The notes under the pieces were generated by a model that saw only the letters and a program-made list of their open reading frames with translations, was not told where the DNA came from and ran no database searches. The translations under genes were made by a program, and so were the position numbers. From positions 620,001-684,000 of the forward strand of contig NZ_JAVXZY010000001.1 in NCBI RefSeq assembly GCF_032337115.1: a stretch of 64,000 nt of DNA, written 5' to 3'. Shown piece after piece: positions 9,285-17,027 of the stretch (the stretch's first letter is position 1; the number at the start of each line of letters is the position of its first letter). This stretch comes from Roseateles_C aquae. Lineage in GTDB: Bacteria; Pseudomonadota; Gammaproteobacteria; Burkholderiales; Burkholderiaceae_C.

Positions 9285-10751
9285 ATGGCAGACACCGACA
9301 AGCAAATGCGCGCCCCGGCAGGGCCAGCCCAGACGCCGATCTTTCGCGCCGCCGCGCTGCACAGCCAGCCGTTTGTCACGGGCACGGCCAGCGGCCGGCC
9401 TGCACAGCAGCAGCACAGCCCGAGGATGGTGGCGCAAAGGCGACAAATCCACAGCCTGAGCGTAGCGGCGCAGCGTGCCAGCGACGAGCGCCCGGCAGCC
9501 GCGAGCAAGGACTTGCCAGCCGGCCTGAAGGCCGGCGTTGAAGCACTTTCCGGCTTGTCCATGGACCATGTCCAGGTCCACTACAACTCGGCGCAGCCGG
9601 CGCAGCTGAACGCACGGGCCTATGCCCAGGGCAGTCAGATTCACCTCGCTCCGGGGCAACAACAGCACCTGCCCCACGAGGCCTGGCATCTGGTCCAACA
9701 GGCTCAGGGGCGAGTACGGCCAACGATGCAGATGAAGCCCGGCCTTGCCATCAACGACGACGCCGGCCTGGAGCGGGAAGCAACGCAGATGGGGGCCAAA
9801 GCCTTGGCCGCCCCAGTGCTCGGGCCGGGTGCTCTGCCCCTGCAAGCCATGCCAGCGCGGGCGGGCGACGCAGCGGCACCGGTGCAGCGGGTTCTGACCC
9901 TGGACAACGCCGATTTTTCCGAAGTCAATCAGATCAGGAAACTAGGCGGTGCGGCCGAAGGCGCCTACCTGGTCAGCGATGGCGATGGCGAAGTCGTCGT
10001 CAAGATTGCCGAAGGCATCGATGGCACCGTCCTGGCTTACAACTTGGCCAAGGACTTTGGCGTTGCAACGCCCAAGGGCCGGCATCTGACTCTGGACAGC
10101 GACGCTGGGCGCGCGCTGCTGGCCAAGGCCGAAACGCTGTCGCCCGAGTTGTTCGGCAAATTGACTGCTGCGAGCAGCGTCACGCTGTGGTCCATGGTCA
10201 GGGGCCAGACCCTGGGCCAGCTTGGCACTGCGGTCGGCGGCGAGCAAGGCGCCATCGAGGGTGAAGCCAACTTTCAGCAGATTGGCCGGATGCTGGTGTT
10301 TGACGCCGCCATCCTCAACGAGGACCGCTTCAAGCTGGCCTTCAATCTTGCGACCAACGCCGGCAATCTGATGGTTCAAGACCGCGCGCCGGTCGCCATC
10401 GATCAGGACTTTGCCAACATCGACAAGGATCCCGACTCCTCGCGCAACGAGCAGATCGATAACTACGGCGAGATGATGGCCAGCCGACTGCAAGCGCTGC
10501 TGGCTGATCCAGACGCCATGGCGAGCGCGCTTTGCAAAAAGCTCAGCGGCGAAGGCTACAAGATGTTCGCCGGCCAGGAAGCGCCCATTGCCGCCGGCAT
10601 CCGACAAGGCATCGCTGTCTTGCGCACGCTGGCAGCAGACGACAACCAGCGCCTGCCGACGCTGATCGGCTGGGCCAAGACGTTCGATGCCAGCAGCGAT
10701 GTCGATGCCGGCAAAGTCAAGTCCTACTGGCGCAGCCTGCTGGCAGACTGA
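9285..10751 (+). CDS. eCIS cargo candidate: DUF4157 domain plus kinase-like C-terminus
   Basis: 488 residues, preceded by a strong GGGAGG site. Residues 45-59 hold a divergent copy of the SPRQ leader (SPRMVAQRRQIHSL). The DUF4157/eCIS core domain covers about 78-172 with HEAWHLVQQAQG at 131-142. The C-terminal half (about 205-488) looks like a kinase of the PI3/4K, actin-fragmin or HipA-like type: a Gly-rich loop LGGAAEGAYLV followed by VVVKI (K240), a catalytic-loop pattern ILNEDRF (N345, D347, R348) then NAGNLM (N361), and a metal-site AIDQDFA (D373). Expected to be loaded into the injection system encoded from 12312 and to act in a target cell. The DUF4157 call is firm; the kinase call is pattern reading by eye. 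Confidence 0.8.
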   Translation: MADTDKQMRAPAGPAQTPIFRAAALHSQPFVTGTASGRPAQQQHSPRMVAQRRQIHSLSVAAQRASDERPAAASKDLPAGLKAGVEALSGLSMDHVQVHYNSAQPAQLNARAYAQGSQIHLAPGQQQHLPHEAWHLVQQAQGRVRPTMQMKPGLAINDDAGLEREATQMGAKALAAPVLGPGALPLQAMPARAGDAAAPVQRVLTLDNADFSEVNQIRKLGGAAEGAYLVSDGDGEVVVKIAEGIDGTVLAYNLAKDFGVATPKGRHLTLDSDAGRALLAKAETLSPELFGKLTAASSVTLWSMVRGQTLGQLGTAVGGEQGAIEGEANFQQIGRMLVFDAAILNEDRFKLAFNLATNAGNLMVQDRAPVAIDQDFANIDKDPDSSRNEQIDNYGEMMASRLQALLADPDAMASALCKKLSGEGYKMFAGQEAPIAAGIRQGIAVLRTLAADDNQRLPTLIGWAKTFDASSDVDAGKVKSYWRSLLAD

Positions 10752-10797
10752 GCATCGCCTGCACAGCAGCCCACCTGCTGGCTGAAGGCCGGCCGGC

Positions 10798-11979
10798 TCA
10801 GTTCGCCGGTTTCCAGCCCTGCACCGCCTGGCGCCCAACCGAAGAGTCGTCGGTGAAGAAGCCGTCGATGCCGGCATCAAGATAGGCGCGGATCTCGGCG
10901 ATGCTGTTGCCGCGCGTGTTTGGATCGGCCGCCGGGCTGCCCTTCAGGCTCACAGGCAGGAAGGTGTTCTCCGGGCGCAGCGTCCAGATGGTGATCTTCA
11001 GCCCTGCTGCGTGGGCGTCCTTGACAAAGCTGGTCGGCTGGCCAAGCGCCAGCGTGCTGCCATTGGCATCGCGGGTATGCGGAATGACCCATTCCTTGTA
11101 CGGCCCCACGGCATAGGCATAGCGGGCGATCTCCTTCAAGCCATCGGCGCTGACCATATCGGCGTAGCCGCGCGTGTTGGCCGCGCCTTCCTGCACAAAG
11201 TCCCAGGGGCGTCCGCCGCTGTTGATCAGCTGCACCAGGCGTACCGAGCTCTTCTGCGCGATCGCCTTCAGATTGGCCACCTCGAAGGACTGCACGATCA
11301 CCGGCGCCTCCTTGTTGTTCCAGCCATTCTTCTCCAGCACCGCCAGCAGCGCCGGCTCCAGCGCCAGGCCCAAGCCCTGGAAATAGCTTGGATGCTTGGT
11401 CTCGGGAATGATGCCGATGGTGCGACCCTTGGCTGCTGTCTGCGCCTTGGCCAGATCGATCACCTCCTGCAGCGTCGGGATCTCGAACTGGTCGTTGTAG
11501 GCCACATTGGCCGTGCGCACGGCAGGAATGCGCTCACGGGCCCGCAGCGTCTTCAGCTCGGCCAGCGTGAAATCCTCGGTGAACCAGCCACGGATGCTGA
11601 CACCATCAATACTCTTGGTTTTCAGCCTGTCCTTGAACTCGGGCTTGTCGGCCACATTGGTGGTCGCCTCCTTGATGCTGCCATCGGCATTCAAGATGGC
11701 GATGGCGTTCTCGTGCCGTGCCACCAGCACGCCATCCTTGGTGCTGACCAGATCGGGCTCGATGATGTCGGCGCCGTCGTCGATCGCCTTCTGATAGGCC
11801 GCCAAGGTGTGCTCCGGGCGCAGGGCCGAGGCGCCGCGATGGGCAATGACGGCCGATTGAGGCGGCCACGGGGCGGCCTCGTCGGAGCCGCTACCGCAGG
11901 CGGCCAGCACGGTCACCGTCAGGGCCAGCGGGGCGGACAGACGCAGGCCTTGCAGCCAGGATTTCTTGATTGCATGCAC
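10798..11979 (-). CDS. glpQ: Glycerophosphodiester phosphodiesterase, lipoprotein
   Basis: 393 residues that would hydrolyse glycerophosphodiesters to glycerol-3-phosphate and an alcohol. A lipoprotein signal peptide ends in LAAC (Cys28). The GDPD TIM-barrel motifs are VIAHRGASALRPEHT (H47, R48), IEPDLVSTKDG for the metal site and DGFFTDDSS at the end. It includes the extended insertion usual for periplasmic GlpQ. It is convergent with the kinase-like cargo gene (46 bases) and divergent from the eCIS operon, so it interrupts the eCIS locus without an obvious link to it. Confidence 0.92.
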   Translation of the reverse strand: MHAIKKSWLQGLRLSAPLALTVTVLAACGSGSDEAAPWPPQSAVIAHRGASALRPEHTLAAYQKAIDDGADIIEPDLVSTKDGVLVARHENAIAILNADGSIKEATTNVADKPEFKDRLKTKSIDGVSIRGWFTEDFTLAELKTLRARERIPAVRTANVAYNDQFEIPTLQEVIDLAKAQTAAKGRTIGIIPETKHPSYFQGLGLALEPALLAVLEKNGWNNKEAPVIVQSFEVANLKAIAQKSSVRLVQLINSGGRPWDFVQEGAANTRGYADMVSADGLKEIARYAYAVGPYKEWVIPHTRDANGSTLALGQPTSFVKDAHAAGLKITIWTLRPENTFLPVSLKGSPAADPNTRGNSIAEIRAYLDAGIDGFFTDDSSVGRQAVQGWKPAN

Positions 11980-12053
11980 GATGTGAACTCCCTATTGTCG
12001 TGATGCCCGGCAGCTTGGCAGCGGCAGATGACAGGCGTATGCAAACCCCTGAA

Positions 12054-12099
12054 CTCGCTACGGCGATCAGTGGATACGCAACTGATCCGCTGCAGCGAG
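12054..12099. repeat. Nested hairpin in the glpQ-eCIS divergent region
   Basis: Inner arms GATCAGT (12065-12071) and ACTGATC (12081-12087) pair perfectly around a 9-base loop, and outer arms CTCGCT (12054-12059) and AGCGAG (12094-12099) extend the stem. A TTTTT run follows at 12115-12119 on the + strand. The 332-base region 11980-12311 otherwise has no gene; besides this it holds the 15-mer at 12142 and the palindrome at 12197. The hairpin might fold in an untranslated leader or bind a dimeric regulator. Confidence 0.55.
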
Positions 12100-12141
12100 C
12101 CCGCCAACTCAGCATTTTTCCTAGGCGCAAACCCCGAGCAG

Positions 12142-12156
12142 GCAAGACCTGACCCC
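12142..12156 (+). repeat. Recurrent 15-mer GCAAGACCTGACCCC
   Basis: An intergenic copy of a 15-base word found exactly at 393-407 (in hydA) and 3781-3795 (in the racemase-like gene), with one mismatch at 1701 and 53667, and as the 14-base reverse complement at 29074-29087. Three exact copies of a 15-mer in 64 kb are not expected by chance. It could be the conserved core of a degraded REP-like family. Confidence 0.55.
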
Positions 12157-12196
12157 AGCAGCCAGCGAGCACAGCGCCTAACGCCCGGGTTTCCCC

Positions 12197-12215
12197 GCTC
12201 AGCAAATTGCTGAGC
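12197..12215. promoter_or_regulatory. 19-bp perfect palindrome upstream of the eCIS operon (candidate operator)
   Basis: GCTCAGCAAATTGCTGAGC is a perfect inverted repeat with 9-base arms around a central A, 96 bases before the first eCIS gene and 217 bases before glpQ. The size and symmetry suit a dimeric transcription factor. TTGCTG within it could double as a -35 element, but no convincing -10 is seen. No regulator is assigned. Confidence 0.5.
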
Positions 12216-12311
12216 CCAAATCAGCCGCCGTCCGATAGCAGACGGAGGCAAGCAAACCTAGGCTTTGCCCATCGGTGCCATGGGGGCGCCGTCGCCTGTC
12301 CTGGATGCACC

Positions 12312-12896
12312 ATGATTGACGCCGCTCTGACACAGATTGCCGGTCAGCTGAACCAGCATCTGCGCCAGCGTTTTCAGGTCAGCGAGGACCTGGCGGTCTT
12401 GTCCAATCTGCATGAGCAGAACGGCACGGCGGTGCCCATCGTGGCCAACAAGCTGGTGATCTTTCTGGCCGGGGTAGAGCGCGACACCATGGCCCATCGA
12501 AGCAACAGCAGCAGCAACACCGCCACCCGCGTCGGCAGCGCGCAGTTGCGCCAGCAGGAACCGGTGTTTCTGAACCTGCTGATGATGTGCGCGGCCAACT
12601 TCAGCGGCACCAACTATCCGGAAGCGCTGAAGTTCCTGTCTGGCGCCATCGGCTTTTTCCAGGCCACACCGGTGATCGACCATCACAACGCACCGACGCT
12701 GGACCGCCGGCTGGAGCGCCTGATCCTGAACATCGAGAACTTGAGCAGCTCCGAGATGCACAGCCTCTGGGGCATTCACAGCGGCCGCTACCTGCCCTCG
12801 GTGCTCTACCGGGTGCGCATGGTCAGCGTCGACAGCGAACAGATCCTCGGCCGCGATCAGCCGATCCGCGTCGGCGATGTGCGGGGGCTCTCATGA
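12312..12896 (+). CDS. eCIS terminator/cap protein, DUF4255 (Afp16/Pvc16-like)
   Basis: 194 residues. The N-terminal IDAALTQIAGQLNQHLRQRF and the body with VPIVANKLVIFLAGVERDT, EPVFLNLLMMCAANFSG and SEMHSLWGIHSGRYLPSVLYRVRMV are typical of DUF4255, the Pvc16/Afp16 family that ends the tube and sheath in contractile injection particles. The start at 12312 (MIDAALTQ) is the conserved one; the upstream open frame is intergenic. It opens the eCIS operon, and its stop overlaps the next gene (ATGA). Confidence 0.9.
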   Translation: MIDAALTQIAGQLNQHLRQRFQVSEDLAVLSNLHEQNGTAVPIVANKLVIFLAGVERDTMAHRSNSSSNTATRVGSAQLRQQEPVFLNLLMMCAANFSGTNYPEALKFLSGAIGFFQATPVIDHHNAPTLDRRLERLILNIENLSSSEMHSLWGIHSGRYLPSVLYRVRMVSVDSEQILGRDQPIRVGDVRGLS

Positions 12897-13711
12897 GTCT
12901 GAAGCTCAGCAGCGATGCGCGTACCGATACGGGCCGCCAACGCCTGCGCGAGCCACGCGCCGCCGAGCAATTCCTGCCGCTGCTCAGCGTCGGGCTGCAG
13001 CACGAGTACGGTGCCAGCGCGCTGGCCGGCCTCAGCCTGACGCCGAGCCAGGCCACCCGCGAGCTGTGCCGCCAGCATGGCCTGCTGCTGCGCAGCGATG
13101 CCGGCGGCCTGACGCTGATTGGCGCCGCCAGTGCCCTGCCCCAGCTCTGGCAGGCCCAGCGTGACGAGGCTTGCGACTACCTGCTCAGCTGGCGCCTGGA
13201 TAGCAGCGAGCCGCTGTTCGCGCTGGCCAGCGCCGACGACGTGCCGCGCCATCTGCTGTTGCCGCTGGCGCCGCGCTCGGCACTGGACAGCGACTGCGAG
13301 GCCTGGTGCCAGAGCCTGGGCCGGCGCGAGCTGCTGCGCTTCGCCGCCCGGCAGTGCCGATGGAAATACCTCTTGCTCGGCGACTGGGCCAGCCTGGCGG
13401 CCAGCGGCGATATCGCCGATCTGGCGCTGAGCCTGAGCCCCGCGCTGAACACCGCCGCCACGCCGCTGCAGTTCCAGCGCGACGCGGAGCAGGAAGCCCT
13501 GCCCGATGGTCGGCTGGCCTGGGTCTACCGCAGCCCCGAGCCGCTGCCACTTGCCGAGCACAGCAGCCGCCGCGTCGCCCTGAGCGATGCCGGCAGCACA
13601 CCAGCACGCGTCCTGATGGGCGCGCTTCCCCATGGCGCCCCACGCAGCCTGCAGCGCGAAGCCCGCGCTGGTGGCAGCCAATGGGTGACCGAAATCTTCC
13701 TTATCCGATGA
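12893..13711 (+). CDS. Unrecognised eCIS-linked protein
   Basis: 272 residues between the Afp16-like and sheath genes, coupled to the former by ATGA. Mostly Ala/Leu/Arg-rich and soluble, with no signal peptide or membrane helix. The N-terminal half is helical; the middle has a Trp/Cys-containing patch (RQCRWKYLLLGDWASLAAS), and the C-terminus ends in VTEIFLIR. I do not recognise a family. Its place in the structural operon suggests a minor structural or assembly factor, possibly an inner-tube or cap accessory. It has no SPRQ leader or DUF4157, so it is unlikely to be cargo. Confidence 0.6.
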   Translation: MSLKLSSDARTDTGRQRLREPRAAEQFLPLLSVGLQHEYGASALAGLSLTPSQATRELCRQHGLLLRSDAGGLTLIGAASALPQLWQAQRDEACDYLLSWRLDSSEPLFALASADDVPRHLLLPLAPRSALDSDCEAWCQSLGRRELLRFAARQCRWKYLLLGDWASLAASGDIADLALSLSPALNTAATPLQFQRDAEQEALPDGRLAWVYRSPEPLPLAEHSSRRVALSDAGSTPARVLMGALPHGAPRSLQREARAGGSQWVTEIFLIR

Positions 13712-13733
13712 CGACTCAACCAGGAGAATTGCG

Positions 13734-15638
13734 ATGGCTGTAATGAAGACGCCGGGCGTCTATATCGTCGAAAAGAACGCCTTTCCGAACTCCGTGGTCG
13801 AGGTGGCCACGGCGGTGCCGGCCTTTGTCGGCCACACCGAGTTCGCCGACAACCACAACACCCCGTTGTCACTGCGGCCCTGGCCGATCAGTTCGATGGC
13901 CGAGTACCACCAGTACTTTGGCGGCCCGCCGAAACCGCGCTTTGCGCTGAGCGAAGAAGCCGATCCACTGGACGCGCAATTCCAGGCACTCAGCGAGCCC
14001 GACACGCCGTCGAGCAAGAAGGGCTACAAGCTGGCCCAGGTCAAGGGTGTGGCCGGCCATGACTTCGGTCTGTACAACGCGCTGCGCCACTTCTTCCAAA
14101 ACGGCGGCGGACGCTGCTATGTCGTCTCGATCGGTAGCTACAAGCAGGAGCTGGACCCGGACCTGTTCCAAAAAGGCATCGACGCGCTGAAGAAGGAGCA
14201 GGAGCCGACGATGCTGCTGGCCCCTGAGGCGGTGCGCTTTGAGGACGCCAACACCTGCAAGGACATCCAGCAGGCCATGCTCAATCACTGCGGCTACGAG
14301 ATGAAGAATCGTGTCGCGATTCTTGATGTCTACAACGGCGACAAGCCGCGCGAGTACCCGCCCGGCGATCCGGTTGCGGCTTTCCGCGACAGCCTGGGCA
14401 TCAACTTCCTCGACTTCGCCGCGGCCTACTACCCCTGGCTGAACACCTCGGTGGTCGGTGAGAAGGAAGTTGACTACGAGAACATCGCCCCGGACAGCCT
14501 GGATTTGCTGTGCACGCTGCTGCGCGCCGAATTGAACCTGCCAGCCGATCGCCCTGGCGCCGAGAAGCCCAAGGCCCGCGCGATGTGGGACGAAGTTGCC
14601 AAGCTGAAGACCGATTTCACGCCCATCGTCATTGCCGAAGCGCGCAAGCAGCGTGACGACGCCGCCGCCAAGCAGAGCACGGCGGCGCGGGCCAAGGTCG
14701 AGAGCGAGGCCAAGGCAGCCAAGAAGTCGGCCGATGAGATTGCCGCTGCACTGAAGACCTTTGACGATGCCCAGGCCCAGGCCAAGGCAGACGCCGACAA
14801 GGCCCGCACCGATGCCCGCAAGGCCTTCATCGACGATTTCGTCACCAAGGCCAAGGCCGCCGATGCCGACCTGACTGACGCCGCCGCCGCCGAGCAGGCC
14901 GAGACCGCCGCCAAGGCCTGGGACGTCAGCTACGACAACCCGCTGTCCAGTGCGGCGCTGGCCGATGGCGTCAAGGTCCGTCGCGAGCTGCTGAACAAGA
15001 CCCTGGTCAATGCCAGCAACGTCTTCAAGGCAGTGCTGACCGAGGTGCGCCGCCAGCTCAATGTGATGCCGCCGAGCAGCGCCATGGCCGGCATCTACAC
15101 CATGGTGGACAACACCCGCGGTGTCTGGAAGGCACCGGCCAATGTGAGCCTGAACGGCGTGATCTCGCCGACGGTCAGCATCTCGCATGAGCAGCAGGAG
15201 GACCTGAACGTCAGCGCCCAAGGCAAGTCGATCAATGCGATCCGTGCCTTCATCGGCGAAGGTGTGCTGGTCTGGGGGGCACGGACACTGGACGGCAACA
15301 GCCTGGACTGGCGCTACATCAATGTGCGCCGCACGATGATCATGCTGGAAGAGAGCTGCCGCTTGGCCGCCAAGGCCATGGTCTTCGAGCCCAACACCGC
15401 CAACACCTGGGTGACCATCAAGAGCATGATCGCCAACTTCCTGACCAGCGTCTGGAAGCGTGGCGGCCTGATGGGCGCCGTGCCCGAGGATGCCTTCAGC
15501 GTCCACGTGGGCCTGGGCGAAACGATGACGCCCAACGACATCCTCGAAGGCATTCTGCGTGTCACCGTGCTGGTGGCCATGGTCAGACCGGCCGAGTTCA
15601 TCGAGATCACGTTCCAGCAGCAGATGCCCAAGTCTTGA
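13734..15638 (+). CDS. Contractile tail sheath protein with a large Ala/Lys-rich insertion
   Basis: 634 residues, with AGGAGA before the start. The N-terminal KTPGVYIVEKNAFPNSVV and VATAVPAFVGHTE, and the C-terminal KAPANVSLNGV, GVLVWGARTLDGNSLDWRYI and VRRTMIMLEES, mark the gp18/Afp2-4 sheath family, which wraps the tube and contracts to drive it. Residues about 280-440 interrupt the sheath fold; 300-395 are a charged, Ala-rich helical stretch (AAAKQSTAARAKVESEAKAA and on) that looks like a coiled coil projecting from the subunit. Afp/PVC sheaths are usually about 350-480 residues. Only one sheath gene is present, where Afp and PVC have three. Confidence 0.93.
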   Translation: MAVMKTPGVYIVEKNAFPNSVVEVATAVPAFVGHTEFADNHNTPLSLRPWPISSMAEYHQYFGGPPKPRFALSEEADPLDAQFQALSEPDTPSSKKGYKLAQVKGVAGHDFGLYNALRHFFQNGGGRCYVVSIGSYKQELDPDLFQKGIDALKKEQEPTMLLAPEAVRFEDANTCKDIQQAMLNHCGYEMKNRVAILDVYNGDKPREYPPGDPVAAFRDSLGINFLDFAAAYYPWLNTSVVGEKEVDYENIAPDSLDLLCTLLRAELNLPADRPGAEKPKARAMWDEVAKLKTDFTPIVIAEARKQRDDAAAKQSTAARAKVESEAKAAKKSADEIAAALKTFDDAQAQAKADADKARTDARKAFIDDFVTKAKAADADLTDAAAAEQAETAAKAWDVSYDNPLSSAALADGVKVRRELLNKTLVNASNVFKAVLTEVRRQLNVMPPSSAMAGIYTMVDNTRGVWKAPANVSLNGVISPTVSISHEQQEDLNVSAQGKSINAIRAFIGEGVLVWGARTLDGNSLDWRYINVRRTMIMLEESCRLAAKAMVFEPNTANTWVTIKSMIANFLTSVWKRGGLMGAVPEDAFSVHVGLGETMTPNDILEGILRVTVLVAMVRPAEFIEITFQQQMPKS

Positions 15639-15700
15639 GCGGCTGAGTCCTTTTTACTGCGCGACCGCCATGCGGCGTTGGCCGGATGCTCGGAATCCTC

Positions 15701-15717
15701 ACGTACCCCAAGTACGT
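15701..15717. repeat. Hairpin in the sheath-tube gap
   Basis: ACGTAC and GTACGT (15701-15706, 15712-15717) pair around CCCAA inside a 186-base gap, flanked by an imperfect longer dyad from CGGAATCC to GGTTCCTG. It resembles a common Burkholderiales intergenic repeat. In this operon, where most genes overlap, it may mark RNA processing or attenuation and set sheath against tube dosage. Confidence 0.55.
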
Positions 15718-15824
15718 TGCGGTTCCTGCGCTCCGTCCGCCTGGCCTGGCGGCCGCTCGCTACAAAAGTACCCAGCCTCTGCGCAGATCCACCCGCACAG
15801 CAATTGAGTTAACGGAGAAATACC

Positions 15825-16283
15825 ATGGCTGACGACGGCTCCAAGCAATCCACCAATGTCTGGCCGCTGCCCAAGTTCCACTTCCAGGTGAAGTGGGACT
15901 CGGCGGTGATGTCCTTCGAAGAGGTCTCCGGCCTCGATGTCGAAGCCCAACCGATCGAGTACCGCCACGGCGACAGCCCGGTGTTCTCGGCGATCAAGAT
16001 GCCAGGGCTGAAGAAGTACGGCAATGTCACGATGAAGAAGGGCGTCTTCAAGTCGGACAACAAGTTCTGGGACTGGTTCAACCAGATCAAGATGAACACC
16101 ATCAAGCGGGTACCGGTCACGATCAGCCTGCTCGACGAGGAAGGCAAGCCGACGATGGTGTGGACGCTGACCAATGCCTGGCCGACCAAGGTCACCGGCA
16201 CCGATCTGAAGTCCGAGGGCAACGAGGTGGCGGTCGAAACCATCGAGATCGCCCACGAAGGCCTGACCATCGCCAACAGCTGA
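15825..16283 (+). CDS. eCIS inner tube protein (Afp1-like, gp19 family)
   Basis: 152 residues, expected to polymerise into the hexameric inner tube. Family marks are PLPKFHFQVKWDS, FEEVSGLDVEAQPIEYRHGD and KMPGLKKYGNVTMKKGVF, plus the C-terminal AVETIEIAHEGLT. Length is normal for Afp1/Hcp-like phage tube proteins. Its own ribosome site (ACGGAG) precedes the start at 15825, after the longest gap in the structural operon, which fits high expression of the major tube subunit. Seven bases separate it from the second tube gene. Confidence 0.92.
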   Translation: MADDGSKQSTNVWPLPKFHFQVKWDSAVMSFEEVSGLDVEAQPIEYRHGDSPVFSAIKMPGLKKYGNVTMKKGVFKSDNKFWDWFNQIKMNTIKRVPVTISLLDEEGKPTMVWTLTNAWPTKVTGTDLKSEGNEVAVETIEIAHEGLTIANS

Positions 16284-16290
16284 TCGCCCC

Positions 16291-16779
16291 ATGAGCGCCT
16301 ACGACTTGCTATCTGCCAAGGCGTTGGGCCTCTGGGAAGCGCCGCCGGTTGCCTTCCACTTCTCGGTCAATATCGGGCTTGTACCGGCCGGTATCGATAG
16401 CTCCTTCCAGGAGGTGTCAGGGCTGACCCAGAGCCTTGAGACCGACGAGCTGCGCGAGGTCTCCGAGAGCGGCTACCGGCTGCCGCTGCCCAGAGGCGTC
16501 AAGCAAGGCACGCTGAGCTTGAAGCGTGGCATCGCGCCGATCAGCTCACCACTGATGCAATGGTGCATGGCGACACTGCAGGTCGGGCTGGCGCTTCGCA
16601 TCCAGCCCTTGCCAATTCTGGTCAAGCTGCTTGACCCGGATGGGCTGCCACTGCGTGCCTGGCTGCTGGGCGACGCCTACCCGATCAGCTGGGAGTTCGA
16701 CAGCTTCGCTTCGACCAAGAACGACATGGCGATCGAACAGATCGACTTGCAGTACACAAGCTGCGTGAGGATGCTATGA
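16291..16779 (+). CDS. Second eCIS tube protein (Afp5-like)
   Basis: 162 residues of the same gp19-like tube fold: AFHFSVNIGL, FQEVSGLTQSLETDEL, LPRGVKQGTLSLKRGI and the closing AIEQIDLQYTS. In Afp and PVC a second tube paralogue joins the main tube to the spike/baseplate hub; position before DUF5908 and the Afp7-like gene agrees. Start ATG 16291 is seven bases after the first tube gene, and its end overlaps the next gene by four bases. Confidence 0.9.
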   Translation: MSAYDLLSAKALGLWEAPPVAFHFSVNIGLVPAGIDSSFQEVSGLTQSLETDELREVSESGYRLPLPRGVKQGTLSLKRGIAPISSPLMQWCMATLQVGLALRIQPLPILVKLLDPDGLPLRAWLLGDAYPISWEFDSFASTKNDMAIEQIDLQYTSCVRML

Positions 16780-16994
16780 CTCTGGAAGTACGCCAGCTTC
16801 ATTTGAAGTCCACCGTCCTGGACCAGAAGGACAGCGGCAAGGCCGGGGCACAAGCCAGCGAGACGAACAAGCCCGCTGCAGCTGGCGATGGCAGTGGCGA
16901 CGACTTTGAGGCGCGCGAGCAACTGAAGGAAGAGATTCTGGCCGAGTGCCGGGTCTGGCTGCTGGCACAGCTGCAGCAGCTGCGCGAGCGCTGA
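16776..16994 (+). CDS. Small eCIS protein, DUF5908-like (Afp6 position)
   Basis: 72 residues: an N-terminal strand (MTLEVRQLHLKSTV), a Lys/Ala/Gly-rich linker, then an acidic amphipathic helix (REQLKEEILAECRVWLLAQL) ending in RER. This split layout matches the DUF5908 proteins found between tube and LysM genes in eCIS clusters. It overlaps the previous gene by four bases. The role is unknown; a small adaptor between tube and hub is likely by position. Confidence 0.75.
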   Translation: MTLEVRQLHLKSTVLDQKDSGKAGAQASETNKPAAAGDGSGDDFEAREQLKEEILAECRVWLLAQLQQLRER

Positions 16995-17027
16995 AACGCC
17001 TGAGCCCCCACCTAACGGACCTCTTCC

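Noticed and set aside
13869..15506. Long antisense open frame over the sheath gene
   Set aside because: A composition artefact; the + strand frame carries clear sheath motifs.
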